Assembly: GCF_019710745.1 (NCBI RefSeq) | Contig: NZ_JAHKJW010000002.1 | Span: 138,006-202,005 of the forward strand | DNA length: 64,000 bases | Source: Streptomyces beigongshangae | GTDB lineage: Bacteria > Actinomycetota > Actinomycetes > Streptomycetales > Streptomycetaceae | Reading direction: 5' to 3' | In this document: in pieces, positions 17,344 to 25,903 of the stretch | How positions within the stretch are numbered: the stretch's first letter is position 1 | Layout of the letters: every line of letters starts with the position of its first letter | The notes under the pieces: generated by a model | Databases searched by the model: none | Told to the model about the DNA's origin: nothing | Seen by the model: only the letters and a program-made list of their open reading frames with translations | Translations under genes and position numbers: made by a program

Positions 17344-18282
17344 TCAGGCCAGCAGGCCCGACGACTTCCAGAGGCGGCGGCCCGCGCCCCGCAGGACGCC
17401 TATGTCGTCCAGGAAGTCCGTCAGGCGCTTGGAGCCCGTCTGCATGACCTCCCTGCGGTGGCCGCTCGCCTTCACCTGGGCCAGGGCCTCGCGCCGGTCG
17501 AGGCCGATGTTCGTGTAGACCTCGGGGTTCACGAAGGCGACCGAGAAGACGCGGGCGAACTCACCGGAGGTGATCCGGGTGAACTCCTGCGACCAGCGGG
17601 GCGCGGTCACCATCTGGCGGCGGAGTTCCTCCCGCGCGTACCGCACGTGCCGGGCCTCCTCCACCACGTGGATCCGCGTCACGCCCCGGACCAGGGTCTG
17701 CACCCGCTCGTCCGGGAACGTCAGCCGCTGCATCCAGTCGAGCACCTCCTCGCCCAGCAGCGTGGCGGTGAACGAACCGGGCGTCGTGGACACCGTCTTG
17801 AAGAAGCGGCCGAGGTTCTGGTGCGCCCGGCTCACCGGGTAGTGCGGTGTCCCGCTCCGGCTGATCAGCCGGGCGAACATCTTCGAGTGCCGGCACTCGT
17901 CCTCGATCTCGGTCAGCGCATAGCGCACGTGCGCGCTCGTCGCCGGCTTGTCGTAGATGTGCCGCACCAGCAGCTGCATCAGGATGATCTCGAACCAGAT
18001 GCCCAGCGAGGCCAGCGCCGCGGCCTCGTGCCGGGAGAGCAGGATCCGCTGCTCCTCGCTCATCCGCTTCCACATCGGGGTGCCGTAGAGCGACACCAGC
18101 TCCGGCGGCCAGAACCACTTTCCCTCCTCGAAGGGCGCGTCCCAGTCCAGCTCCTCGTCCGGGTCGAAGGAGTGCTTCGCGGAGGAGTCGAGCAGCCGCT
18201 CGGCCACCTGCTCCCGGTCCTTGAGCAGGCCGAGTGCGTCGCGCAGACCCTCGATGGCACTGTCCTCCGTCATGGTCGTCAT
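17344..18282 (-). CDS. AurF-type diiron oxygenase
   Basis: A 312-aa protein of the p-aminobenzoate N-oxygenase (AurF) kind: a four-helix diiron protein with iron-ligand motifs EIEDECRHSKMF and VVEEARHVRYAREE, plus an earlier Glu in ASLGIWFEIILMQLL. The ATG at 18282 is taken because upstream codons translate the intergenic decamer repeat. It is divergent from a second diiron protein at 18494, separated by 211 bp. Likely chemistry is O2-dependent oxidation of an amine or a fatty substrate; the substrate cannot be told. Confidence 0.78.
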   Translation of the reverse strand: MTTMTEDSAIEGLRDALGLLKDREQVAERLLDSSAKHSFDPDEELDWDAPFEEGKWFWPPELVSLYGTPMWKRMSEEQRILLSRHEAAALASLGIWFEIILMQLLVRHIYDKPATSAHVRYALTEIEDECRHSKMFARLISRSGTPHYPVSRAHQNLGRFFKTVSTTPGSFTATLLGEEVLDWMQRLTFPDERVQTLVRGVTRIHVVEEARHVRYAREELRRQMVTAPRWSQEFTRITSGEFARVFSVAFVNPEVYTNIGLDRREALAQVKASGHRREVMQTGSKRLTDFLDDIGVLRGAGRRLWKSSGLLA

Positions 18283-18327
18283 GGCTGTGCCCACCTTGTC
18301 GTACCTCGTCGTACCGAAAGCGATCGG

Positions 18328-18367
18328 GATTGGTTGGGATCGGTTGGGATCGGTTGGGAGCGGTCGA
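18328..18367. repeat. Decamer tandem repeat upstream of AurF-like gene
   Basis: Three near-perfect GATCGGTTGG units (18328-18357) plus a degenerate fourth, 45 bp upstream of the start codon at 18282, in the divergent promoter region. Confidence 0.8.
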
Positions 18368-18418
18368 TGAATGAGCGGCAAGTGATCGGAGTTACCGCCG
18401 GTCACATCTTATGAGACT

Positions 18419-18432
18419 GCTTGTCAGCAAGC
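18419..18432. promoter_or_regulatory. Inverted repeat in divergent diiron promoter region
   Basis: GCTTG-TCAG-CAAGC, a perfect 5-bp-arm inverted repeat midway between the two divergent diiron genes. Size and position suit an operator, possibly for the nearby TetR protein. Confidence 0.45.
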
Positions 18433-18493
18433 TCGTCAATCCCTTCCGCGCAACTTGTTGACCCTCCGGTCGACACGTGTGAGCCTGCGAGAC

Positions 18494-19600
18494 ATGCCGA
18501 CCTACGACCTGTACGCCACGGACCCCGGAGCTCCCCTCTGGCAGGTGCCCGCGACCGGCGCGGCACGGTTCAGCTGGGAGTACGACGAAGGGCGCGACCG
18601 TCTGCTGGCCCTGTACCAGAAGGGCAAGGACAAGCAGTGGGACGGCCAGAAGCGGATCGAATGGGACCTGGAGGTGGACCCCTACGATCCGCTGGGCACC
18701 CCCGACGAGACGATCGCGCTCCACGGAACCCCTTACTGGGCGAAGATGAACGACCGTGACAAGGGGGAACTGCGTCGGCACGTGGCCTCGTGGCAGTTCA
18801 GCCAGTTCCTCCACGGCGAGCAGGGCGCCATGGTGTGCGCGGCCCGCATCGTGGAGTCCGTGCCCGACCTGGACGCCAAGCTCTACTCGGCGACCCAGAC
18901 GATGGACGAGGCGCGCCACGCGGAGATCTACACCCGCTTCCTCCACGAGAAGATCGGGATGCTCTACCCGGTCAACGGCGACCTCCAGGTGCTCCTCGGC
19001 GACACCCTGCGCGACTCGCGCTGGGACATGCCCTACCTCGGCATGCAGGTCCTCATCGAAGGGCTGGCGCTCGCCGCGTTCGGCCTGCTCAGGGACGCCA
19101 CGGACAAGCCGCTGCCGAAGCAGATCCTCGCCTACGTGATGCAGGACGAGGCCCGCCACGTGGCCTTCGGCCGCATGGCGCTGCGCGACTACTACAAGCA
19201 GCTCTCCGACGCCGAACGGCGCGAGCGCGAGGACTTCGTCATCGAGGGCTGCTACCTGATGCGGGACCGCCTGCGCGGTGTCGAGGTCCTGGAGAACTTC
19301 GGCGTCCCGAAGGCGGAGGCCGAGGAGTACAGCGAGCGGTCCGAGTTCCTGGCGATCTTCCGGCAGCTGCTGTTCTCCCGGATCGTCCCCTGCGTCAAGG
19401 ACATCGGCCTGTGGGGCAAGCGCCTCCAGCAGGCATACGTCGACATGGGCGTCTTCGACATGGGCAACACCAACCTCGACCTCCTCATGGCCCAGGACGA
19501 GGAACTCGCCGAGAGGCTCGACGCGGAACGCTTCGCGGCGGAGGAGCGGGCGCGGGTCGCGGAGGTGGCCGACGCGATCAAGACCGGAGCCGAGTCCTAG
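18494..19600 (+). CDS. Ferritin-like diiron protein
   Basis: A 368-aa ferritin-like protein with two Glu-x-x-His pairs, TMDEARHAEIYTRFLHEK and VMQDEARHVAFGRMAL, and preceding helices supplying further Glu ligands (LHGEQGAMVCAARI). These are the hallmarks of a diiron oxygenase/oxidase in a four-helix bundle. The N-terminal 90 residues (WQVPATGAARFSWEY) form a separate lead-in. The ATG at 18494 is preferred over the in-frame start at 18455 because the family core begins here. Divergent from the AurF-like gene; the two may act on one substrate or form a complex. Confidence 0.8.
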   Translation: MPTYDLYATDPGAPLWQVPATGAARFSWEYDEGRDRLLALYQKGKDKQWDGQKRIEWDLEVDPYDPLGTPDETIALHGTPYWAKMNDRDKGELRRHVASWQFSQFLHGEQGAMVCAARIVESVPDLDAKLYSATQTMDEARHAEIYTRFLHEKIGMLYPVNGDLQVLLGDTLRDSRWDMPYLGMQVLIEGLALAAFGLLRDATDKPLPKQILAYVMQDEARHVAFGRMALRDYYKQLSDAERREREDFVIEGCYLMRDRLRGVEVLENFGVPKAEAEEYSERSEFLAIFRQLLFSRIVPCVKDIGLWGKRLQQAYVDMGVFDMGNTNLDLLMAQDEELAERLDAERFAAEERARVAEVADAIKTGAES

Positions 19601-19668
19601 ACCCGGGCGTCGGAGCCGGGTCCCGGGCCCGGACGCTCCGGCCCGGAGGGCGTCGGAAGTCTTCCCGC

Positions 19669-21156
19669 TCAGCGGTCGAGCACGGCCTTCATCACGGCCC
19701 GGGCGACCGGCGCCGCGTCCCCGCCGCCGCTGATGTCGCCCCGGTCGGCCGCCGCGTGCTCGATGACGACCGCGACGGCCACCGCCGGTTCCATGGCGCC
19801 CTCGGCCTGTGCCCAGGCGACGAACCAGGCGTACGGCGTACCGGAGTTGTGGATGCCGTGCTGGGCCGTGCCGGACTTGCCGCCGACCGTGGCGCCGGGG
19901 ATGGCGGCGTTCGTACCGGTGCCCCTCTCCACGACGTCCCTCATCAGTTCGCGCAGCCGTACGGCCGTACCGGGGTTCATGGCCTGGCGCAGGGTGCGCT
20001 GCCCGGTGGCGAGGACCGTGTCCCCGTCGGCCGTGGTCATCCGCTCCACCAGGTGCGGCGTACGCACCGAACCGCCGTTCGCGACGGCCGCGGCGACCAT
20101 CGCCATCTGCAGGGGGGTGGCCCGCGTGTTGTACTGGCCGATGGAGGAGAGCGCGAGCTGGGCCTTGTCCGTCCGGGCGTCGAAGGTGCTGGGCGAGACT
20201 GCGAACGGGATCCGCAACGTCGCGTCGTTGAACCCGAACCCGGCCGCCGTGGCGCGCATCCGGGCCGGGCCCACGTCCACGCCGAGCCCGGCGAAGACCG
20301 TGTTGCACGACCACTGGAAGGCGTAGCGCAGCGACGCGTCCTCGCACCCCCCGACCTCGTTCGTCAGACTCGTCGAACTGCCCGGCAGCCGGTACGGGTC
20401 CGGGGAGCCGGTCGGCTCGTCCACGTCGCGCACCACGCCCGAGTCCAGGGCCGCCGCGGCGGTGACCACCTTGAAGGTCGAGCCCGGCGGATACGTCTGC
20501 CGCACCGCCCGGTTGAGCATCGGCCGGTCCGCCGCGCCGTTCAGCCGCGCCCACGCCCGGGCCACGGACGGGCCGGTGCCGGAGAGCTCCCCGGGGTCGT
20601 AGGAGGGGGTGGAGACCAGGGCCAGGACGCGACCGGTGGACGGTTCCAGCGCGGCCACCGCGCCGCGCCGCGCGCCGAGCCCGGAGTACGCCGCCCGCTG
20701 CGCCTTCGCGTGGAGGGTGGTCTCCACGTTGCCGCCGGGGTCACGGGCCCGGATGAAGTCGTTCCACAGGGGGAGCAGCGGGAACGGCGAGAGCAACGGG
20801 TCGGTGCCCGCCAGCACGCCGTCGGCCGCCTCCTCCAGGAAGGCCGTTCCGTACATCTGCGAGGCGAAGCCGGTCACGGGCGCGTACAACGGGCCGTTCC
20901 GGTAGCTCCGTTCGTAGCGGAGCCGCCCCCCGGAGTCCCGGGAGCCGGTGACCGCCCCGCCGCCCACGAGGATGTCACCGCGCGGCTGCCCGTAGCGCGC
21001 GATCGCGGAACGGCGGTTGGCCGGATTCCCGTCGTACGTACCGGCCCGGACGACCTGGACGCGCGCGGCGTTCACCAGCAGGGCGAGCAGCAGCAGCGCG
21101 CAGAAGGCGGCGGAGTGCCGGATGTACCGGGTCATGGGGCGTCCGTTGCCGGTCAT
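19669..21156 (-). CDS. Penicillin-binding protein (class B transpeptidase)
   Basis: A 495-aa membrane-anchored transpeptidase: short N-terminal TM (AAFCALLLLALLVNAARV), a PBP-dimer-like region, and a catalytic domain with Ser226-x-x-Lys in PPGSTFK, SCN at 283-285 and KSGT at 427-430. It crosslinks peptidoglycan stem peptides and usually partners a SEDS glycosyltransferase, here the FtsW-like gene directly upstream. The ATG at 21156 overlaps the ftsW-like stop (ATGA) and has GAGGAGG before it. The same frame stays open far upstream to 23280, which is a high-GC artefact. Confidence 0.95.
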   Translation of the reverse strand: MTGNGRPMTRYIRHSAAFCALLLLALLVNAARVQVVRAGTYDGNPANRRSAIARYGQPRGDILVGGGAVTGSRDSGGRLRYERSYRNGPLYAPVTGFASQMYGTAFLEEAADGVLAGTDPLLSPFPLLPLWNDFIRARDPGGNVETTLHAKAQRAAYSGLGARRGAVAALEPSTGRVLALVSTPSYDPGELSGTGPSVARAWARLNGAADRPMLNRAVRQTYPPGSTFKVVTAAAALDSGVVRDVDEPTGSPDPYRLPGSSTSLTNEVGGCEDASLRYAFQWSCNTVFAGLGVDVGPARMRATAAGFGFNDATLRIPFAVSPSTFDARTDKAQLALSSIGQYNTRATPLQMAMVAAAVANGGSVRTPHLVERMTTADGDTVLATGQRTLRQAMNPGTAVRLRELMRDVVERGTGTNAAIPGATVGGKSGTAQHGIHNSGTPYAWFVAWAQAEGAMEPAVAVAVVIEHAAADRGDISGGGDAAPVARAVMKAVLDR

Positions 21157-22769
21157 GGCGCGGCCTCCTCGCCGTGCCGTTCCCCGCGCGGTTCTCCGTA
21201 CGGTTCCCCGCGCGGTCTTCCGTGCCGGCCGCGGTGCCGGTCCCCGGCGCGGCCGCGGTGCTGATCGGGACGCCGTTCCTCCTGCTGCTCGCGGGGCCGG
21301 TCCCCGCGCTGTCCGCCGTGCAGCTCGCGGTGCTGTTCCCCGAGCTGTCCGCCGCGCCGTCCGCCGTCCTGCCCGCCGTCCTGCCTGCCGTCCTGTCCGT
21401 CGTCCGGCTTCTCGTGCGGTTCCTCCTCGGCACGGCGGCGTGCCGAGTCGCTGAGGCGGATCAGCAGCGCCACGATGATCCAGTTGGTCACGACCGACGA
21501 GCCGCCCTGCGCGAGGAACGGCATGGCCATCCCGGTGAGCGGGATCAGTCCCGTCACCCCGCCCGCGATGACGAAGACCTGGAGCGCGACGATGGAGGCG
21601 AGTCCGACCGCGAGCAGCCGGCCGAAGGGGTCGCGTACGGAGAGCCCCGCCCGGATGCCGCGCTCGACCAGCAGCCCGTACAGGAGGAAGATCGCGGAGA
21701 GCCCGGCCAGCCCCAGTTCCTCGCCCGCGGTGGCCAGGATGAAGTCCGACTTGACGGCGAAGCCGATGAGGACCGAGTGGCCCAGGCCGAGCCCCGTGCC
21801 GAGGAACCCGCCGGCGGCGAAGGCGAAGAGGGACTGGGCGAGCTGGTTCGGCCCCCGGCCCGCCTCGATCGAGGCGAACGGGTGCAGCCAGTCCTCCACC
21901 CTGCTGTGCACGTGCGGTTCCAGCCAGCCGACCGCGAAGGCCCCGCAGGCCGCCAGCAGCAGCCCCACCGCGATCCAGCCGGTACGGCCCGTGGCGACGT
22001 ACAGCAGGATCACGAAGAGGCCGAAGAAGAGCAGGGAGGTGCCGAGGTCCCGCTCCAGCACCAGTACGCCGACGCTCAGCAGCCAGACCGTGAGGATCGG
22101 GCCGAGCACCCGCCCGGTGGGCAGCTGCAGCAGCCAGAGACGCCGGCCCGTGTACGCCAGGGCGGTGCGGTTCGCGGCGAGGTAGCCGGCGAAGAACAGC
22201 GCGAGCATGACCTTCGCGAACTCGCCGGGCTGGATGGAGAATCCGGCCACCCTGATCCAGATCCGGGCGCCGTTCACCGAGGGGAAGAAGATCGGCAGGA
22301 CGAGGAGGGCGAGCGCGGCGACGACGGAGACGTACGTGTAGCGCTGGAGCACCCGGTGGTCGCGCAGGAGCATCACCACCGCGATGAACAGGCCGACGCC
22401 CAGCGTCGACCAGACGAGTTGGGTGGGGGCCGCCCGGTCGGCCGGGGTCTCCAGGTCGAGCCGGTGGATCAGGACCAGGCCCAGGCCGTTGAGCAGGACG
22501 GCGATCGGCAGCAGCAGCGGATCGGCGCAGGGGGCGCGCAGGCGTACCGCGAGGTGCGCGAGGAGCGCGAGCGCGCCCAGCCCGGCGCCGTGGCCGACGG
22601 CGCCGGGCGGGACGGATCCGGTCCTGGCGAGGCCGACGTCGCAGTAGCCGTACAGGGAGAGCAGGACGGCCACGACGACGAGGGCGAACTCGATGCCACG
22701 GCGCCGGGGGAGGCGTACAACGGGAGCGGGCGGATCCGCCTGCGCTGTTGTCGTTCCGGGCGAGGGCAT
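21153..22769 (-). CDS. FtsW/RodA/SpoVE-family SEDS glycosyltransferase
   Basis: A 538-aa polytopic membrane protein with about 10 TM segments and SEDS signatures such as VNGARIWIRVAGFSIQPGE, LATAGEELGLAG and MPFLAQGGSSVVTNW. It polymerises lipid II glycan strands together with the PBP encoded downstream with a four-base overlap. The last 100 or so residues, after the final TM, are an unusual hydrophilic tail rich in Gly, Arg, Glu and Gln with GEPYGEPRGE-like repeats. This pair is additional to the usual dcw FtsW/FtsI set and is probably for lateral-wall or sporulation growth. Confidence 0.95.
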   Translation of the reverse strand: MPSPGTTTAQADPPAPVVRLPRRRGIEFALVVVAVLLSLYGYCDVGLARTGSVPPGAVGHGAGLGALALLAHLAVRLRAPCADPLLLPIAVLLNGLGLVLIHRLDLETPADRAAPTQLVWSTLGVGLFIAVVMLLRDHRVLQRYTYVSVVAALALLVLPIFFPSVNGARIWIRVAGFSIQPGEFAKVMLALFFAGYLAANRTALAYTGRRLWLLQLPTGRVLGPILTVWLLSVGVLVLERDLGTSLLFFGLFVILLYVATGRTGWIAVGLLLAACGAFAVGWLEPHVHSRVEDWLHPFASIEAGRGPNQLAQSLFAFAAGGFLGTGLGLGHSVLIGFAVKSDFILATAGEELGLAGLSAIFLLYGLLVERGIRAGLSVRDPFGRLLAVGLASIVALQVFVIAGGVTGLIPLTGMAMPFLAQGGSSVVTNWIIVALLIRLSDSARRRAEEEPHEKPDDGQDGRQDGGQDGGRRGGQLGEQHRELHGGQRGDRPREQQEERRPDQHRGRAGDRHRGRHGRPRGEPYGEPRGERHGEEAAP

Positions 22770-22793
22770 GACCGGAAGTTAGCAAGCGGTTGG

Positions 22794-22815
22794 CCCGATG
22801 TCCTGTTATATCGGG
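22794..22815. promoter_or_regulatory. Inverted repeat in front of ftsW-like gene
   Basis: CCCGAT-N10-ATCGGG, 25 bp upstream of the ftsW-like start. Read on the minus strand it includes a TATAAC hexamer, so it may be a promoter with an overlapping operator. It may instead be the terminator hairpin of the SH3 gene. Confidence 0.4.
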
Positions 22816-22894
22816 ATGGTTGGGCTGTTCCGGTGCTTGATGTTTGCCGGGTGAGGGTCTTTTCGGGGACCCTCCGCGAATGGACCCGGCCGGC

Positions 22895-23338
22895 TCAGCA
22901 CCAGCGGGGCGCCGGGCCGATGTTGTCGATGTACCGGGCCGTTCCCCAGGCCCAGGTGCCGTTCGCGAGGAGGTACCAGAGGGGGTTGCCCTGGACCTTC
23001 TCGCCCGGCGTCTTGCAGAAGATGGAGACGACCTCGCCGTGCGCGGCGAAACCGATGACGGCGCTGCCGCGGGTCGGCTTGTCGCGCAGGTGCAGTCCGC
23101 CGGGCGCACTGACGCGGCCCTTGTAGTACTTGGAGTGGTGGTCGCCGTGACTGCCGCCGTGGCTGTCGCCTCGACTGCTGTCGTGACTGCTGTCCTGGCG
23201 ACCGGCCTGGCGACTGGCCTGGGGGTCCCAGTCGTCGGCCGCGAGGACGGGACTCGCGCCACCGGCGACGAGGGCGCCACCGGCGACGAGGGTGCCGCCG
23301 GCTATGGCGATACGGGTGACAGCGGTACGCAGGGACAT
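22895..23338 (-). CDS. Secreted SH3-domain protein
   Basis: A 147-aa exported protein. The signal peptide covers about 1-33 (AIAGGTLVAGGALVAGG, cleavage after VLAA), followed by a low-complexity Ser/His/Asp/Gly linker (34-70) and a bacterial SH3-like domain (71-147: GGLHLRDKPTRGSAVIG, FCKTPGEKV, WYLLANGTWAWG). Such small SH3 proteins bind cell-wall peptides or act as exported regulators. Two Cys (CKT and the C-terminal residue) could form a disulphide. Stand-alone gene on the minus strand. Confidence 0.88.
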   Translation of the reverse strand: MSLRTAVTRIAIAGGTLVAGGALVAGGASPVLAADDWDPQASRQAGRQDSSHDSSRGDSHGGSHGDHHSKYYKGRVSAPGGLHLRDKPTRGSAVIGFAAHGEVVSIFCKTPGEKVQGNPLWYLLANGTWAWGTARYIDNIGPAPRWC

Positions 23339-23544
23339 GACGGGCTCCTCCGGAATAGGGGGCAGAGCTGGTTGATCGCCACATTAGGAGCGCGCCCCGG
23401 GGCGCGCCCGTCACGCTGGGCCATCGGGGGCGGGTCGCTTTCCGCGGGGGTGTGGCGGTGCCTTCCCCCGACTGTCCGTAAAGAGGGCCGCCGCCTTGCC
23501 CCTGGAGCGTCCTGCCTGTTCCCATGGTCATGGGGTGATGGTGC

Positions 23545-24348
23545 ATGGACGGACTGCGCGTCATACCGACCTGGCGACACGGCCGGGAGCGGCTCTACGT
23601 CTGCCGTACGGACGGCAGGAACATCGCCTGGTACGACAGGGAGGCCGGCCGGGTCAACCTGCTCAGCGAGGACCGGCGCGAGGACGTGCTGGGCGTTCTC
23701 GGTCCGTTCCTGACCGGAGCGGTGGAGGTCGGGCCGCCGCCGGTGCCGACCCCCGCCGAACTCGCGCGGCTGTCCCTGCACCCGGACGACGACCTCGCGC
23801 CGAACCGGCCCGGAGAGGCGCTGCAGACCGTCCTCGACCACGAGCCGGGGCCGCAGCGGCCGCTGCGGCCGGATCCCCGGCGCCGGGCACTGGAGGCGGA
23901 GCTGGCGGTGGGCGAGGCGCTGGACCGGCTGGAGGGGGCCGGGTGGCACACCCTGCACTCGGTGCCGCTGCCCGGCGGGGACCGCGTCCACCATCTGGTG
24001 ATCGGCCCGGGCGGACTGTTCGCCGTGCACACGCTGTACGCCCGCAGGCGGCGGGTCCTCGTGGCCGACCCGATGGTCACGGTGGGGCGCGGGGAGGCGC
24101 GGCCGGTGCTGCGGCTGGCCCGCGCCGGCGCGGACCGCGCCTCGTACGCCCTGACCGCGGAGGTGCGCCCCGTGCTGGCCTTCTTCGGGCCCAGGGACGT
24201 CGCCGTGACGGCGTCCCCGCGTGATGTGCGCATCCTCCTGGACACCGATGTGATGTCGCTGGCCCGGTCGGGCGGCGTCCTGAAACCGGCGGACATCGAG
24301 GCGCTGCACGCGACGGCCCGTGACCGGGGGACGTGGGTGCGGGTCTGA
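23545..24348 (+). CDS. NERD-domain-like protein, probably catalytically degenerate
   Basis: A 267-aa homologue of the intact NERD protein at 31626-32489: same N-terminal module (RLYVCRTDGRNIAWYDREAG), same linker (DDLAPNRPGEA) and the NERD region from LAVGEALDRLEGAGWHTLHSVPL. The nuclease-related signature VDHLLIGPGGVFSINTK of the paralogue reads VHHLVIGPGGLFAVHTL here, losing the acidic residue and the Lys of the presumed metal and active site. It is therefore likely a binding or structural paralogue rather than a nuclease. It lies 195 bp upstream of ku on the same strand; a functional link is possible but unproven. Confidence 0.7.
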   Translation: MDGLRVIPTWRHGRERLYVCRTDGRNIAWYDREAGRVNLLSEDRREDVLGVLGPFLTGAVEVGPPPVPTPAELARLSLHPDDDLAPNRPGEALQTVLDHEPGPQRPLRPDPRRRALEAELAVGEALDRLEGAGWHTLHSVPLPGGDRVHHLVIGPGGLFAVHTLYARRRRVLVADPMVTVGRGEARPVLRLARAGADRASYALTAEVRPVLAFFGPRDVAVTASPRDVRILLDTDVMSLARSGGVLKPADIEALHATARDRGTWVRV

Positions 24349-24481
24349 GGTGCCTGCTGCGGGTCCGGGGTACCGACCACGGGTCCTCAGGTACCGGCTA
24401 CGGGTCCGAGGTGCAGGCCCGGTCTGGCGTACCGGATGCTCAGCGTGATCCTTCGCTCACCCGTCTTTGTTGCTGACGTCA

Positions 24482-24497
24482 TACGATATGAATCGTA
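24482..24497. promoter_or_regulatory. Perfect palindrome upstream of ku
   Basis: TACGAT-ATGA-ATCGTA, 6-bp perfect arms in an AT-rich pocket 46 bp before the ku start codon. Likely overlaps the promoter, so an operator is plausible. Confidence 0.5.
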
Positions 24498-24543
24498 GGG
24501 ATTTGTCAGGCAGTGGGTGAAAGCTACCTGAAGGGTGTCGAAC

Positions 24544-25539
24544 GTGAGATCCATTTGGAAGGGCGCCATCTCCTTCGGGCTGGTCAGGATCCCGATCAAG
24601 CTGGTGAACGCCACGGAGAACCACTCGATCTCGTTCCGTCAGATCCACACCGAGGACGGCGGTCGCATCCGCCACCGCAAGGTGTGCGAGGTGGAGGAGC
24701 ACGAGGTGACGCCGTCGGAGATCGGCAGGGCGTACGAGGACGCGGACGGCACGATGATCCCCATCACGGACGAGGAACTGGCCTCCCTGCCGATCCCGAC
24801 CGCCCGGACGATCGAGATCGTGGCCTTCGTGCCGGCCGACCGGATCGATCCGCTCCAGCTGGACACGGCGTACTACCTGTCGGTGAACGGGGTGTCGGCC
24901 GCCAGGCCCTACACCCTGCTGCGTGAGGCGCTCAGGCGCAGTCGCAAGGTGGCCGTCGCGAAGTTCGCGCTGAGGGGGCGGGAGCGGCTCGGCATGCTGC
25001 GGGTCGTCGATGACGTCATCGCCATGCACGGGCTGCTCTGGCCGGACGAGATCCGTACGCCCGACAGTGTCGCCCCGGACGTGAACGTCACCGTCCGTGA
25101 CAGGGAGCTGGAGCTTGCCGATGCGCTGATGGACACGCTGGGGGAGGTCGACCTGGCCGAGCTCCACGACGACTACCACGGGGCGCTGGAGGAGATGATC
25201 GCGGCGAAGGCGTCCGGTGAGGAGATGCCTTTCGCGCTCACCGCCGCGAAGTCCGGGGGGCAGGTCGTCGATCTGGTGTCGGCGCTGGAGGACAGTGTGC
25301 GGCAGGCGCGGGGAGGGGCTTCACCTCTCCCCGCGGGAACGGCGCGTGAGTCGTCCGGGGGCGCGCCGAAGAAGACGGCGACGGTGCGGGCGTCGACGAA
25401 GAAGGCTCCGGCCAAGCCGAGGGCGGGGGCAGGGGCGGCAGCGGGGGTGAGGGCGCAGGCTGAGGGGAAGAGGACGGCGACGAAGAAGACGACGGCCGCG
25501 GTGAAGAGGGCGGCGCCGCGTAAGCGGGCGTCGGCCTGA
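24544..25539 (+). CDS. ku: Non-homologous end-joining protein Ku
   Basis: A 331-aa bacterial Ku. The protein begins VRSIWKGAISFGLVRIPIKL, the canonical Ku start, so the GTG at 24544 is taken rather than the GTG three codons earlier. The core (to about 255) includes CEVEEHEV, PIPTARTIEIVAFV and RTPDSVAP. The C-terminal tail (about 285-331) is a lysine/arginine/alanine-rich DNA-binding extension (KKTATV, KKAPAKPR, PRKRASA), as in other actinomycete Ku proteins. It binds double-strand ends and recruits LigD. No ligD gene is in the window. Confidence 0.97.
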   Translation: MRSIWKGAISFGLVRIPIKLVNATENHSISFRQIHTEDGGRIRHRKVCEVEEHEVTPSEIGRAYEDADGTMIPITDEELASLPIPTARTIEIVAFVPADRIDPLQLDTAYYLSVNGVSAARPYTLLREALRRSRKVAVAKFALRGRERLGMLRVVDDVIAMHGLLWPDEIRTPDSVAPDVNVTVRDRELELADALMDTLGEVDLAELHDDYHGALEEMIAAKASGEEMPFALTAAKSGGQVVDLVSALEDSVRQARGGASPLPAGTARESSGGAPKKTATVRASTKKAPAKPRAGAGAAAGVRAQAEGKRTATKKTTAAVKRAAPRKRASA

Positions 25540-25632
25540 TCCGGGGCTTCGCCCCCGGGGCGGCCGGGAGTGGCCGGGGGTGGCCGGGGAGGCCGGGAGT
25601 GGCCGGTCGGCTGCGGGCCGTCGTGGGCCGGT

Positions 25633-25879
25633 CGCGCAGCTCCCCGCGCCCCTGAAGACACGCTGCCGCTGCGTGGGGGGCCGGGTCCGCCCAGGGACGT
25701 CCGGCGGGACGATCCGTGAGGGACATGCCCCTGAGGGACGCGCATTTCTTTCAGGGACACGGGGAACGCCACGCCCAGCCCATTCTTTCAGGGGTGCGGG
25801 GAACGGCGCGCTCAACCCACGACGCCCCGCACATGCGCAACCGGCGGAGCCACCCCTTCAGGGGCGCGGGGAACGACGC
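25633..25879. repeat. Four copies of a dispersed Streptomyces intergenic repeat
   Basis: Copies at 25633-25656 (inverted relative to the others), 25745-25770, 25784-25810 and 25854-25879 share TTCAGGGGCGCGGGGAAC. This GC-rich motif is widespread between genes in Streptomyces. They occupy the 364-bp gap between ku and the P450 gene (convergent), which otherwise contains nothing I can recognise. A pair in opposite orientation can form hairpins and may terminate transcription. Confidence 0.75.
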
Positions 25880-25903
25880 AGACGCCCCCACCACCCGCCC
25901 CGC

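Noticed and set aside
19669..23280. A continuous 1203-codon minus-strand open frame
   Set aside because: Only the part from 21156 downwards is the PBP. The upstream part runs antiparallel or out of frame through the FtsW-like and SH3 genes and translates to Arg/Pro/Ala-rich nonsense, the usual high-GC artefact.
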